A stretch of DNA of 64,000 nt from Palauibacter sp022826685 (lineage in GTDB: Bacteria; Gemmatimonadota; Gemmatimonadetes; Palauibacterales; Palauibacteraceae): NCBI RefSeq assembly GCF_965221685.1, contig NZ_OZ244907.1; one strand, written 5' to 3'. Below are positions 41,330-50,352 of the stretch, piece after piece. The position numbers were made by a program, and so were the translations under genes. The notes under the pieces were generated by a model. That model was not told the DNA's origin. It did not search any database and was given only the letters and a program-made list of their open reading frames with translations. The stretch's first letter is position 1. Every line of letters begins with the position of its first letter.

Positions 41330-42742
41330 ATGCGCCGGTATCGTTTTCCGCTCTCGCTCTCCCTCTCGGCCGGCCTCCCGCTGGCCGGGTTCGCGGCCGC
41401 CGTCTTCTTCGCGGCCGGAGTCTCCCTCGCGAAACCGGTCTCGCTCGAAGCGCAGGCGTTCGAGGACGCGCGCGGGGACATGTCCATCGCCCTCGCGGGC
41501 GACGCGATCATCTCGCGGAAGATGTCTCCCTACCGGGAGCCCGAGTTCCTCGCGCTGCGCGACATCATCCAGAGCGCGACCACCGCGTTCGTGAACCTCG
41601 AGATCCTGTTCCACGACTACGAGGACGACGTGATCCCGGCGGCGGCGAGCGGCGGCACGTACATGCGCGCGGAGCCGGAGATCGCGCACGAACTCGCCTG
41701 GTTCGGGTTCGACATGGTGAGCCTGGCGAACAACCACACGATGGACTTCGGCGCCGGCGGAGCGAGGCGCACCGTGGCGGCGGCCGAGGCGGCGGGACTC
41801 GCCGTTGCCGGCTTCGGCGAGAACCTCGCGCGGGCGCGAGCCCCGGCCTACGTGGACACGCCCGGCGGACGGGTCGCGCTGATCTCGATCGCCTCGACCT
41901 TCGCCGACGCGATGCGGGCCGGCCACCAGCGGCCCGACGTGCGGGGGCGGCCGGGGCTGAGCCCGATCCGCTACGAGCGGCACGTGACCGTGACGGCGGA
42001 GCAGATGGCGGGACTCCGTGACGCGCTCTCGGTGGCGGGACGGGGCGGCGGCTCCGGCCCGAGGATGAACTTCGGCGGCATGACGTTCATGGTGGGCGAC
42101 AAGCCGGGCGTGAAGACGGTGCCGCACGCCGGGGACCTGGCGGAGATCATCGAAGTCGTGAAGGAAGCGCAGCGTCAGGCCGAGTGGGTCATCGTCACGA
42201 GCCACTCGCACGAAGGCGCGGACCGCCGCGAGGTACCGGCGGACTTCCTCGTCGACGTCGCCCGGGCGACCGTCGACGCGGGCGCGGACATGTTCGTGGG
42301 CCACGGCCCCCACATCCTGCGGGCGGTCGAGATGTACCAGGGCAAGCCGATCTTCTACTCGCTGGCGAACTTCGCCATGCAGAACGAGACGATCGAGTTC
42401 CAGCCGCAGGACAACTACGAAGCCCAGGGTCTGGGGTACGAGGACCTTCCGGGCCGGTTCCAGGATGTGCGGATCGAGCGGGCCGGCGCCTCCTCCTTCC
42501 CGGCGGGGAAGGGGTTCTGGGAGAGCGTCGTTCCCGTCGTGGAGTACGAGGGCGGGAAGCTGAAGGAGGTCCAGCTCCACCCGATCACGATGGGCTGGCA
42601 GCTGCCGCGGCCGGTGCGCGGGCGGCCGATGATGGCCGACGACGCACACGGGCAGGAGATTCTCGAGGGTCTCGCGAAGCTCTCCGCCGAGTACGGGACG
42701 ACGATGACGATCGAAAACGGCGTCGGCGTCATCCGACCCTGA
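41330..42742 (+). CDS. CapA family secreted metallophosphatase-like protein
   Basis: 470 residues from ATG 41330 (GGAGG upstream). A signal peptide (PLAGFAAAVFFAAGVSLAKP) precedes the CapA/PgsA domain: MSIALAGDAIISRKMSPYRE, FVNLEILFHDY, FDMVSLANNHTMDFGAGG and VIVTSHSHEG, followed by VGHGPHILRAVEMYQGKPIF and YSLANF. These His/Asp/Asn residues form a calcineurin-like two-metal site. CapA proteins take part in poly-gamma-glutamate or capsule handling, but several bacterial members act on other envelope polymers; given two gamma-glutamyltransferases elsewhere in the window, a gamma-glutamyl link is possible but only suggestive. Confidence 0.87.
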   Translation: MRRYRFPLSLSLSAGLPLAGFAAAVFFAAGVSLAKPVSLEAQAFEDARGDMSIALAGDAIISRKMSPYREPEFLALRDIIQSATTAFVNLEILFHDYEDDVIPAAASGGTYMRAEPEIAHELAWFGFDMVSLANNHTMDFGAGGARRTVAAAEAAGLAVAGFGENLARARAPAYVDTPGGRVALISIASTFADAMRAGHQRPDVRGRPGLSPIRYERHVTVTAEQMAGLRDALSVAGRGGGSGPRMNFGGMTFMVGDKPGVKTVPHAGDLAEIIEVVKEAQRQAEWVIVTSHSHEGADRREVPADFLVDVARATVDAGADMFVGHGPHILRAVEMYQGKPIFYSLANFAMQNETIEFQPQDNYEAQGLGYEDLPGRFQDVRIERAGASSFPAGKGFWESVVPVVEYEGGKLKEVQLHPITMGWQLPRPVRGRPMMADDAHGQEILEGLAKLSAEYGTTMTIENGVGVIRP

Positions 42743-42770
42743 CGCCGGCTGTCGACCGGACGGGCGCTGG

Positions 42771-43505
42771 CTAGACCGGGGCGGGCGCGATCCTCTTGCG
42801 GGGCGGCGGATAGGCGCGTGCGGACGGCCGGAGGCCCGTCGCGGCGAACGACTCCGCCGCCTTGAGCGCGGCGAGGACGGGGTTGATGACGGGCACGCCG
42901 AGGCGCTCGGAGAGCTTCCGCGCCACGTCGAGGAATCCCATCGTCATGCAGCCCAGCACGAGCGTGTCGGCGCCGGCGCGCAGCGCCGCGTGAGCCTCCG
43001 TTTCGAGCGTTTCGAGCACCTGGTCCGCGCGCTGCCGCAGTTCGAGCACCGGGACGTCCACCGCCCGGATGTCCGCAACCAGTCCTTCGAGGCCGTAACC
43101 CCGCATCTGGCGACGGATCGCCGGCACGACCTCCTCGACCACCGTGATGATCGCGAAGCGCTGCCCCATCTGCGCCGCGGCGAGCGCGCCGGCCTGGCCC
43201 GGGCCGATGACGGGGAAATCGACGAGTTCACGGGCCGGCGCGAGGCCGGGGTCGCCGAAACACCCGATGATCATCGCGTCGAACCCCTCCGCCTCGAGAT
43301 GCGGCGCCGCCTTGAGGATGCCGGGTACCGAGAGATACTCCTCCGCGGACGACTCCACCGAGGCGGGGCCGTTCTCCGTCTCGCGAACGACGGCTTCCGT
43401 CCCGTGAAACGCATGCTCGTTGAGGAAGGCCTGGCGCCGGACGAGTTCCTCCGGCCCGAGAGGGCCGCGGGACATCGGTCCGGGAAGAAAGTAGACAATG
43501 CGCAT
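42771..43505 (-). CDS. Asp/Glu/hydantoin racemase family protein
   Basis: 244 residues. Two cysteines in racemase contexts, C82 (MIIGCFGDPG) and C186 (TLVLGCMTMGF), are the expected acid/base pair of the cofactor-free racemase family. FPVIGPGQAGALAAAQMGQR is typical too. It converges with capA and diverges from the aconitase X genes (50 bp apart). It probably interconverts D and L forms of an amino acid or hydantoin; the substrate is unclear, but the aconitase X neighbour hints at hydroxyproline or similar degradation. Confidence 0.85.
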   Translation of the reverse strand: MRIVYFLPGPMSRGPLGPEELVRRQAFLNEHAFHGTEAVVRETENGPASVESSAEEYLSVPGILKAAPHLEAEGFDAMIIGCFGDPGLAPARELVDFPVIGPGQAGALAAAQMGQRFAIITVVEEVVPAIRRQMRGYGLEGLVADIRAVDVPVLELRQRADQVLETLETEAHAALRAGADTLVLGCMTMGFLDVARKLSERLGVPVINPVLAALKAAESFAATGLRPSARAYPPPRKRIAPAPV

Positions 43506-43555
43506 GGTCGGATCCGTGGGGTTCAGGCTGCTGGATTGATTGGACGGAAGATGGG

Positions 43556-44866
43556 ATGGAACCCGGCCGGATGGAACACGGCCGGATGACGGGCGTCCGC
43601 CTCGAATCGAGAGACCTCGCGCTCCTGGGGGGAGATGAGGGGGAGGGCGCGCGGCTCGCGATGTCGATCCTCGTGCGCATGGCCGACGTGGTCGGGGCGC
43701 GGGAACTGCTCGACATCACCGCGGCGCACATCGATTCGTCGCTCTATCAGGGACCCGCGACGCTCGAGTTCGCGGAACGGCTGGCCGACGGCGGGGCGCG
43801 GGTGCGGGTGCCGACGACGCTCAACGTGTCGGGCGTGGACGAACACGGCTGGCGCGAGTGGGATGTGTCCGAATCCTGGGCGGCACCGGCGCGGCGCCAG
43901 ATGGAGGCGTACGAGGCGATGGGCTGCGAACCCACCTGGACGTGCGCGCCGTACCAGACGCAGGCGCGTCCGGGGGTCGGAGAGCAGGTCGCGTGGGGCG
44001 AGTCGAGCGCGATCGTGTTCGCGAACTCGGTGCTGGGCGCGCGCACGGAGCGCTATCCGGACCTGCTGGACATCTGTTGCGCGGTCACGGGCCGGGCACC
44101 GGCCGCGGGACTCCATTTGACCGGGAATCGGGCGGGGCAGGTGTTCGTCGACCTCTCCGGCGTCCCGCGGCGGCTCGCGGAGGAGCCCGCGCTGTATCCG
44201 GTGCTGGGACACTGGATCGGCCTGCGCGTGGAAGGGCGGATTCCGGTACTCGACGGACTCCCTGTCCGGCCGGGAGAGGACGACCTGAAGGCGCTTGGAG
44301 CCGCCATGGCTTCTTCAGGCGCCGTGGGCCTGTTCCACTGGGTCGGCCTCACGCCCGAAGCGCCGGATCTGGACGCGGCGTTTCAGGGGAGGGAACCGGC
44401 GACTCGCCTGCGGCCGGGGCCCGCGGCACTGCGGACGGCGCGGGACGAACTCGGCTCGGGACTTTCCGACGCGGAGGGCCTCGACCTCGTCGTGCTGGGG
44501 AGCCCGCACTTTTCGCTGTCCGAGTTCGCGGCGCTCGCGCGGCTCGTGAAGGGTCGCCGGCGTCACGCCGGTGTACGGATGCTGATCACGACGGGCCGCG
44601 CGGTGCGCGCGCTCGCGCGGGAGGCGGGATACCTCGACGCGATCGAATCGTTCGGAGGGGAACTGACCGTCGACACCTGCATCCTGACAACGCCGATGCT
44701 GCCGGAGAGCATCCGGCGGCTCATGACCAACTCCGCCAAGTACGCCTGGTATACGCCCGGCCTGCTCGAGCGCGCCGTCGCCTTCGGAAGCCTGGCGGAC
44801 TGTGTGGAGTCGGCCGTCGCGGGTCGCGTCACGCGGGACGACGGCGCGTGGACCTCCGAGCCGTGA
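43556..44866 (+). CDS. Aconitase X catalytic (large) subunit
   Basis: 436 residues from ATG 43556 (GGAAG upstream; ATG 43586 possible). LALLGGDEGEGARLAMSILV, VRVPTTLNVSGVDEHGWREW and MGCEPTWTCAPYQTQARPGV are landmarks of the AcnX (DUF521) large domain, including cysteines for a possible Fe-S cluster. GESSAIVFANSVLGARTERY also fits. AcnX enzymes dehydrate hydroxyproline isomers or, in archaea, mevalonate phosphate. The small swivel subunit follows with a 4-nt overlap, so the complex is complete. Association with a racemase gene points toward amino-acid catabolism. Confidence 0.88.
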   Translation: MEPGRMEHGRMTGVRLESRDLALLGGDEGEGARLAMSILVRMADVVGARELLDITAAHIDSSLYQGPATLEFAERLADGGARVRVPTTLNVSGVDEHGWREWDVSESWAAPARRQMEAYEAMGCEPTWTCAPYQTQARPGVGEQVAWGESSAIVFANSVLGARTERYPDLLDICCAVTGRAPAAGLHLTGNRAGQVFVDLSGVPRRLAEEPALYPVLGHWIGLRVEGRIPVLDGLPVRPGEDDLKALGAAMASSGAVGLFHWVGLTPEAPDLDAAFQGREPATRLRPGPAALRTARDELGSGLSDAEGLDLVVLGSPHFSLSEFAALARLVKGRRRHAGVRMLITTGRAVRALAREAGYLDAIESFGGELTVDTCILTTPMLPESIRRLMTNSAKYAWYTPGLLERAVAFGSLADCVESAVAGRVTRDDGAWTSEP

Positions 44867-45303
44867 GCGATCGGTCGGCCGCGTCGGGCTCCGGTCCGCT
44901 GACCGGTCGCGCGCTCGTCGCGGGGACCGCGGAAGGCGCCGTGCTCTACTCGTCCGAGCCGCTCAGCTTCTGGGGCGGCTACGACGCGGAGACGGGGGAG
45001 ATCATCGATCGGCGCCATCCGCTGGCCGGCCAGGTCGGCGCCGACCGCATCATGGCCATTCCGGCGACCCGCGGCTCCAGCACGACCACCGCCGTCCTCC
45101 TCGAGGCCATCCGTCGCGGCACCGCACCGGCCGCATTCCTGACCCGCGGCCCCGACACCTTCCTCGCGCTCGCCGCCATCGTCGCCGCTCAGCTCTACAA
45201 CCGCGCTCCCCCCGTCATCGCCCTCGCCCCGGGAGATTTCGATGCCCTGCGGCGGATCCCTCGCGCCCGCGTCGAGCCGGCGGGCACGGTGCTGGCCCGC
45301 TGA
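44863..45303 (+). CDS. Aconitase X swivel (small) subunit
   Basis: 146 residues from GTG 44863, overlapping the large subunit stop (GTGA). GRALVAGTAEGAVLYSSEPL, SFWGGYDAETGEIIDRRHPL and PATRGSSTTTAVLLEAIRRG match the DUF126 swivel domain, which closes over the active site of AcnX. PAAFLTRGPDTFLALAAIVA follows. It is needed with the large subunit for dehydratase activity. A GC-rich hairpin after the stop may end the transcript. Confidence 0.88.
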   Translation: MSDRSAASGSGPLTGRALVAGTAEGAVLYSSEPLSFWGGYDAETGEIIDRRHPLAGQVGADRIMAIPATRGSSTTTAVLLEAIRRGTAPAAFLTRGPDTFLALAAIVAAQLYNRAPPVIALAPGDFDALRRIPRARVEPAGTVLAR

Positions 45304-45309
45304 GGGCCT

Positions 45310-45327
45310 CCGGAAGCCGCCTTCCGG
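45310..45327 (+). terminator. GC-rich hairpin after aconitase X genes
   Basis: CCGGAAG (45310-45316) and CTTCCGG (45321-45327) are perfect inverted copies with a 4-nt loop, 6 nt after the stop codon. There is no T-run, so termination is only suggested. Confidence 0.4.
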
Positions 45328-45441
45328 CGCTCCGGACCGTTGCCGGGCGGGGCGTCAGTCTGGTGGCATGGGCTCATGCTCATCATTCTAATTGTCCGGC
45401 GGCCCGGCCGGGGGCCGCCCCCCCGAACGGAGGGAATGGAA

Positions 45442-46116
45442 ATGGACTGGGACGCGATACTGCTCGAGCCGATCCGCGCTTTACTCGATCAACTGGTCGG
45501 GTTTCTGCCCAACCTGCTGGCCGTCCTGGCGATTCTGATCGGTGGCTGGATCGTCGCCAAGCTCATCAAGACGGGGCTCGTCCGGCTTCTCGGGGCGGTG
45601 AAGGCGGACAGCGTGGCCGAGAGGATCCAGTTGGCGGAGATGTTGGCCAGGGGAGGCATCGAACGCACGTTCTCCCAGTTGGTCGGAGCCCTGGCCTACT
45701 GGATCGTCATGCTCGTTGTGCTGGTGGCGGCGCTGAACGCCCTGCAGCTCACCGCGACCGCCGAGTTGCTCCAGCGGCTCGTCGGCTTCCTGCCCACGAT
45801 CGTGACGGCCATCGTCGTCTTGATTCTCGGAATCCTGGCTGCCGGTTTTCTGGGGGCGACGGTCCGCGCCGTGGCCAGCAACGCGGGCATCGCGCAAGCT
45901 CAGGTGCTGGGGCAGTTCGCACAGGTCGTCGTCATCATCTTCGCCGTCGTGGTGGCCCTGCAGCAGGTGCAGGTCCAGTTCGTGGGCGACGCCTTCCTGA
46001 TCATCCTCGCGGCCATCGGCTTCGGCCTGGCTCTCGCGTTCGGGCTTGGATGCAAGGATCTGGCGGGCCGCTGGATGAGCGACCTGGTCGACCGCCTCTC
46101 GCCGCGAAAGGACTAG
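45442..46116 (+). CDS. TM-helix-repeat membrane protein (mechanosensitive-channel-like)
   Basis: 224 residues from ATG 45442, 8 nt after GGAGG; ATG 45436 and an earlier ATG at 45340 are less well placed. Four to five helices are evident: LPNLLAVLAILIGGWIVAKL, ALAYWIVMLVVLVAALNALQ, LPTIVTAIVVLILGILAAGF, FAQVVVIIFAVVVALQQVQV, and FLIILAAIGFGLALAFGLGC. The two repeats starting with LP.LLAVL/LPTIVTAI match the conserved TM-helix family related to MscS channels, but the MscS beta domain is missing. It may form a small channel or membrane scaffold. Confidence 0.75.
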   Translation: MDWDAILLEPIRALLDQLVGFLPNLLAVLAILIGGWIVAKLIKTGLVRLLGAVKADSVAERIQLAEMLARGGIERTFSQLVGALAYWIVMLVVLVAALNALQLTATAELLQRLVGFLPTIVTAIVVLILGILAAGFLGATVRAVASNAGIAQAQVLGQFAQVVVIIFAVVVALQQVQVQFVGDAFLIILAAIGFGLALAFGLGCKDLAGRWMSDLVDRLSPRKD

Positions 46117-46156
46117 CTGGTTCGGAGCTCGCCCGGCCGGTTCCGATCCGTCGCGT

Positions 46157-47626
46157 TTAGCGGCGGTAGTCGAGGGGCGGCGGGCGGTCGCCCAGCAGCG
46201 CCGAATACTCGAAGTCCTCGCCCCGGTGCGCCCGGAGTTCCTCCCACGCGGCGGCGATCACGTCGGGTGACTGAAAGAGTTCGATCGTCGTCAGGGCGAG
46301 CGTCTTCGCCGCGACGATCATCCCCTTCGTCCCGATATCGGTGCCGCCGGCCGCGACCGCCTGCCAGCTGTGGGCCGAGGTCCCCGGCACCCAGGTGGCC
46401 GTCGACAGCCCTGTCGTCGGTACGACCCAGCTGACGTCGCCGACATCGGTCGATCCGCCGCCCGCGGGGTCGACCCCGAACTCCGCGATCTCGGCCTCCG
46501 AGCCCAGCGGCCAGGCCGAGCCGCCCACGAACGAGTCCTGGATCTTCATGGCGAAGGCCCGCTCGGCCTCCGTGTACTCCACGCCCCCGACCTTGCGCAG
46601 GTTGGCGTCCATCACCTGTCCGAGAGCGACGTTGGGCACGAGGTCGTACAGCCCGTGGATGACCTCGTACTCCATCCCCGTCCCGGTACCCATCGCCGCG
46701 CCCTCGGCCGCGCGCGCCACGCGCTCGAACAGTCTGAGCACCGTGGGAGCGTCCGGGTGCCGCACGTAGTAGTAGACCTCCGCGAAGTCCGGCACGACGT
46801 TGGGCGCGAAGCCGCCCTGCGTGATCACGTAGTGGATGCGCGTCTCCTGCGGGACGTGCTCGCGCATGAGGTTCACCATGTGATTCATGGCCTCGACGCC
46901 GTCGAGCGCACTCCGTCCCCGCTCCGGCGCGCCCGCCGCGTGCGCGGAATAGCCCCGGAACCGGAACTTGGCCGACTTGTTGGCCAGCGAGCGCCCCACA
47001 CGCGCGCTGTTCCGCGCCCCGGGATGCCAGTGCAGCGCCACGGCCACGTCGTCGAACAGGCCCGCGCGCACCATGTACACCTTCCCCGCGCCCCCTTCCT
47101 CGGCGGGCGTGCCGTAGAGCCGGATCGTCCCCTCATGGCCGGTCTCTTCCAGCCACTCCTTTACCGCGATGGCCGCCGCGACGGAGCCCGCGCCGAACAG
47201 GTGGTGTCCGCACGCGTGGCCCGCGCCTCCGATGATGATGGGGGAGCGTTCGGGCACCGCGTCCTGCGAGATGCCCGGCAGGGCGTCGTACTCGGCCAGG
47301 ATCCCGATGATCGGGCCTCCGGAGCCGTAGCTCGCCACGAACGCCGTGGGCATGTCGGCGACCCCCGATTCGATGGAGAACCCGGCCGCCTCGAGTTCAC
47401 CCTTGAGCAGTTCGGAACTCTTCTCCTCCTGGTAGCCGACCTCGGCCCACTCCCAGATCTGACGCGCCACGCTCCCGTAGTGGTCGCTGCGCGCCTCGAT
47501 CGCAGCGATCTGCGTCTCCTGGGCCGCCGCGAGCGGCAGCGGGAATACGGCCACGAAGGCGCCGGCGAGGAGTCGGCGACGGCGGAGCTTCCTGTTCATG
47601 ACGGGGGACCTGGCTGACATGGACAT
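46157..47626 (-). CDS. M20 family peptidase, AbgB-like amidohydrolase, secreted
   Basis: 489 residues from ATG 47626. A signal with basic N-terminus (RKLRRRRLLAGAFVAVFPLP, cleavage near AAAQ) indicates export. Catalytic features: GHACGHHLFGAGSVAAAIAV and YGTPAEEGGAGKVYMV supply metal ligands and the catalytic Glu, and ALHWHPGARNSARVG is the M20 His. SAKFRFRGYSAHAAGAPERG starts the dimerisation domain. The sequence is close to AbgB, which hydrolyses p-aminobenzoyl-glutamate, but related secreted members act on other amides. It converges with the small channel gene. Confidence 0.88.
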   Translation of the reverse strand: MSMSARSPVMNRKLRRRRLLAGAFVAVFPLPLAAAQETQIAAIEARSDHYGSVARQIWEWAEVGYQEEKSSELLKGELEAAGFSIESGVADMPTAFVASYGSGGPIIGILAEYDALPGISQDAVPERSPIIIGGAGHACGHHLFGAGSVAAAIAVKEWLEETGHEGTIRLYGTPAEEGGAGKVYMVRAGLFDDVAVALHWHPGARNSARVGRSLANKSAKFRFRGYSAHAAGAPERGRSALDGVEAMNHMVNLMREHVPQETRIHYVITQGGFAPNVVPDFAEVYYYVRHPDAPTVLRLFERVARAAEGAAMGTGTGMEYEVIHGLYDLVPNVALGQVMDANLRKVGGVEYTEAERAFAMKIQDSFVGGSAWPLGSEAEIAEFGVDPAGGGSTDVGDVSWVVPTTGLSTATWVPGTSAHSWQAVAAGGTDIGTKGMIVAAKTLALTTIELFQSPDVIAAAWEELRAHRGEDFEYSALLGDRPPPLDYRR

Positions 47627-47748
47627 GCTCTGGAACTCCTCGAAGAGGGACGGATAGAACGGTCTGTAGAAGCTGGCCCGGCGAACCGCGTCTGGCTAGC
47701 CTTGGTCGCCATTTCTCGTACCGGTCACGGGGGTTGGGGGTGGAGAAG

Positions 47749-48612
47749 ATGAAGTCGTGGATCGTGCTTGCCCTGGCTGCGGCGCTGACCGCCGCGCCCG
47801 TCGCGTCGCTCCAGGAAGAAGTCCAGGAAGAAGCGGAAACCATCTGGTCCTACAACGCCGAGCTGAGCCTGCTCTTCACCTCGGGGAACTCCACGGTGCG
47901 CACGTTCGGCCTCGGCGGCGGAGCCCGGCGCGAGTGGGGCGGCGGAGAACTGTCGCTGAGCGCGGGAGGTCTTCGAACCGAGTCCGGCACGACCCGGCGC
48001 GTCGCCGTGGGGACTCCCGACAACTTCACCGTGGCGAGCGACTCCGATCCCGAGCCGACGGCCGAGAACTACTTCGCGCGGGGCGAATTCCAGCGTTCGT
48101 TCTCGGATCACGTCCACCTCACGGCCGGCGCCGGCTGGGAGCGGAATACCTTCGCCGGGTACGAGAGCAAGCTCTCCCTGGTCGGCGGCATCGGAAACAC
48201 GTGGATCGACGACGAGAGGACCCGGCTCAAGAGCGACTACGGGGTCACGCTCACCGCCCAGAACGATGTCGTCGACGACCCGGGCAAGAGTTCGACGTTC
48301 GGCGGCATCCGCGTTTCCACGAACTTCCGGCGCCAATTGACGGAGACGGCCAACCTCGAGAGCACGCTGACGCTGGACGAGAACCTCACGGATGCCACGG
48401 ACATCCGTGCCGACCTCGCCAACTCGCTCGCGGTCGACATCAACAGTTCGCTGGCCGTGAAGACGGGCCTCCGGCTCGCCTGGGACAACGCGCCGGCGCT
48501 GACGCGGGCGCCGCTGGAAGAGCCCGGGGGGACTCCGACCGGGGAGACAGTCCTCGTCCCGCGCCACAAGCTCGACTCCACGCTGACGATCGCGCTCGTC
48601 GCGAACTTCTAG
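47749..48612 (+). CDS. DUF481 family outer-membrane protein
   Basis: 287 residues from ATG 47749. Signal peptide SWIVLALAAALTAAPVAS, then a beta-barrel: WSYNAELSLLFTSGNSTVRT (the conserved DUF481 opening) followed by repeated amphipathic strands (ARGEFQRSFSDHVHLTAGAG, DYGVTLTAQNDVVDDPGK). It ends LDSTLTIALVANF with a terminal aromatic, as expected for barrel insertion. The family (YdiY-like) is of unknown function, often salt- or acid-induced. It is divergent from the M20 peptidase gene. Confidence 0.87.
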   Translation: MKSWIVLALAAALTAAPVASLQEEVQEEAETIWSYNAELSLLFTSGNSTVRTFGLGGGARREWGGGELSLSAGGLRTESGTTRRVAVGTPDNFTVASDSDPEPTAENYFARGEFQRSFSDHVHLTAGAGWERNTFAGYESKLSLVGGIGNTWIDDERTRLKSDYGVTLTAQNDVVDDPGKSSTFGGIRVSTNFRRQLTETANLESTLTLDENLTDATDIRADLANSLAVDINSSLAVKTGLRLAWDNAPALTRAPLEEPGGTPTGETVLVPRHKLDSTLTIALVANF

Positions 48613-48651
48613 GGGCAACGCGGCAGGGGTTTCGCCACGGACTGCCAAGCG

Positions 48652-49392
48652 TCAGAAGAGGCCGAGCTGGTCGGGGGACGCGTCGCCCACCGGGGGGCGG
48701 TCGCGCCAGCCCGACGCTCCCCGGATCGGGGCGCTCCGCGGCTCCGCGCAGTCCGCATCGTCGACGGCCACGCGATTCACCCGTCGGCTGACCGCGAACA
48801 CCTCGAGCGCCTCCGCGTCGAACGGTTCAAGCGGTTCCATGGTGCGCTCGGAGATGTCGAGGTCGAGCCACACCTGCGCGCCCTCGCCCTCGAGGATGAC
48901 GGGCATGCGACCGTGCAGCGGTTCGAGCAGCTCGTTCGCGTCCGTCGTGATGATCGTGCAGGAGGGGATCCGGCCGTCCGGTCCCCGCCACACGTCCCAC
49001 AGGCCCGCGAGCGCCATCGGTCTCCGGTCGCGGCGCCGGATGAAGTACGGCTGCTTCAGGCCGCCCTCCTTCCGCCATTCGTAGAAGCCGTCGGCGAGAA
49101 CGGCGCAGCGGCGGTCGATGACGAGGTCTCGAAACGCACGCCGGGTTTCGAGCGACTCGGAGCGGGCGTTGATCATCGGCGGGAGCGAAGTGCGATCCTC
49201 GATCCAGTTCGGGATCAGTCCCCAGCGAAGGGGAACGAGTTCGCGTCCGCCGGTGCTCCGGCGTAGCGCGATGACTTCGTCCGTCGGCGCCACGTTGTAG
49301 CGGGCGGACCATTCCTCGAGCCGCGAAGGATCGGCCTCGAAGAGTTCGGCCAGGTCCGGAACCGGGGTCTGAAGGCTGAAGCGTCCGCACAT
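48652..49392 (-). CDS. SRAP/HMCES family DNA-protein crosslink protein (YedK-like)
   Basis: 246 residues. SRAP proteins bind abasic sites in single-stranded DNA and form a covalent link through Cys2. MCGRFSLQTP places the Cys2 nucleophile; RYNVAPT (N33), DGFYEWRKEG (E105) and LEPLHGRMPVIL (H160) are the remaining active-site residues. PLRWGLIPNWIED and MINARSESL complete the family pattern. The first Met is removed so Cys becomes N-terminal. It is divergent from the nitrilase gene (76 bp apart). Confidence 0.94.
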   Translation of the reverse strand: MCGRFSLQTPVPDLAELFEADPSRLEEWSARYNVAPTDEVIALRRSTGGRELVPLRWGLIPNWIEDRTSLPPMINARSESLETRRAFRDLVIDRRCAVLADGFYEWRKEGGLKQPYFIRRRDRRPMALAGLWDVWRGPDGRIPSCTIITTDANELLEPLHGRMPVILEGEGAQVWLDLDISERTMEPLEPFDAEALEVFAVSRRVNRVAVDDADCAEPRSAPIRGASGWRDRPPVGDASPDQLGLF

Positions 49393-49468
49393 GGGAGCAA
49401 CCTAACGACGCCGGCGCGATCCGCGGACCCCCGTTGCGGGTCCCGGCGCCCGCGCCGACAATCCTCCG

Positions 49469-50323
49469 ATGAAGATCGCACTTGTTCAGCAATCCGCCGG
49501 ACCCGACCGGATCCGCAACCTCGAACGCGCGCTCGACGCGATGGGGCGCGCCGCGTCGGAGAGCGCCGATCTCGTGGCGTTCCCCGAACTCGCGATCGAC
49601 CGCTTCTTCCCGCAGCGGCCGGACGACCCCGGCGCCGCGGAGCTCGCGGAACCGATCCCCGGTCCGACCTGCGACCGAATCGCCGCGCGCGCCGCCGAAC
49701 TCGGGCTCGTCACGGTGTTCAACCAGTACGAACTCGGGCCCGACGGGCAGTGTTACGACAGCACGCCTGTCTTCGACGCGGACGGCTCGCTGCTCGGGGT
49801 CACGCGGATGATGCACATCACCGAGTACGCGTGCTTCCACGAGCAGCACTACTACGCGAAGGGCGACACCGACGCGCTCGTCTACGACACCGCCGTCGGA
49901 CGCGTGGGCGTCGCGATCTGCTACGACCGACACTATCCCGAGTACATGCGGCGTCTGGGAGAACGGGGGGCGCAACTCGTCGTCATCCCGCAGGCGGGTG
50001 CGGTCGGGGAGTGGCCCGAGGGGCTCTTCGAGGCCGAGTTGCGCGTGGCGGCGTTCCAGAACGGCTACTTCGCGGCGCTGGCCAACCGCGTCGGCGCGGA
50101 GCCCCGCCTCACCTTCGCCGGGGAATCCTTCGTCGTCGATCCCGAGGGCGTTGTCCTCGCGCGGGCGCCGGAAGGAGAAGAGACGATTCTCTACGCCGAC
50201 GCGGACCTCTCACGCTGTGCGACATCCACCGCGCGCCGGCTGTTCTGGCGCGACCGCCGCCCCGACGTGTACGCGCGCTGGGCCGAGCGCCTCGCCACGG
50301 CGTCGTCCGTGCCCGGCCGCTGA
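49469..50323 (+). CDS. Nitrilase-superfamily amidohydrolase, N-carbamoylputrescine amidase-like
   Basis: 284 residues. The Glu-Lys-Cys triad is at E40 (VAFPELAID), K131 (HYYAKGD) and C151 (AICYDRHYPEYMR). TEYACFHEQHYYAKGD and the C-terminal FWRDRRPDVYARW resemble N-carbamoylputrescine amidase (AguB) and beta-ureidopropionases, which hydrolyse carbamoyl amides to free amines, CO2 and ammonia. That fits polyamine or pyrimidine breakdown. Without AguA nearby the pathway is uncertain. The start ATG 49469 is the obvious one. Confidence 0.88.
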   Translation: MKIALVQQSAGPDRIRNLERALDAMGRAASESADLVAFPELAIDRFFPQRPDDPGAAELAEPIPGPTCDRIAARAAELGLVTVFNQYELGPDGQCYDSTPVFDADGSLLGVTRMMHITEYACFHEQHYYAKGDTDALVYDTAVGRVGVAICYDRHYPEYMRRLGERGAQLVVIPQAGAVGEWPEGLFEAELRVAAFQNGYFAALANRVGAEPRLTFAGESFVVDPEGVVLARAPEGEETILYADADLSRCATSTARRLFWRDRRPDVYARWAERLATASSVPGR

Positions 50324-50352
50324 CTCCGACCGACCGCCGCCGCCGCCCGCCC

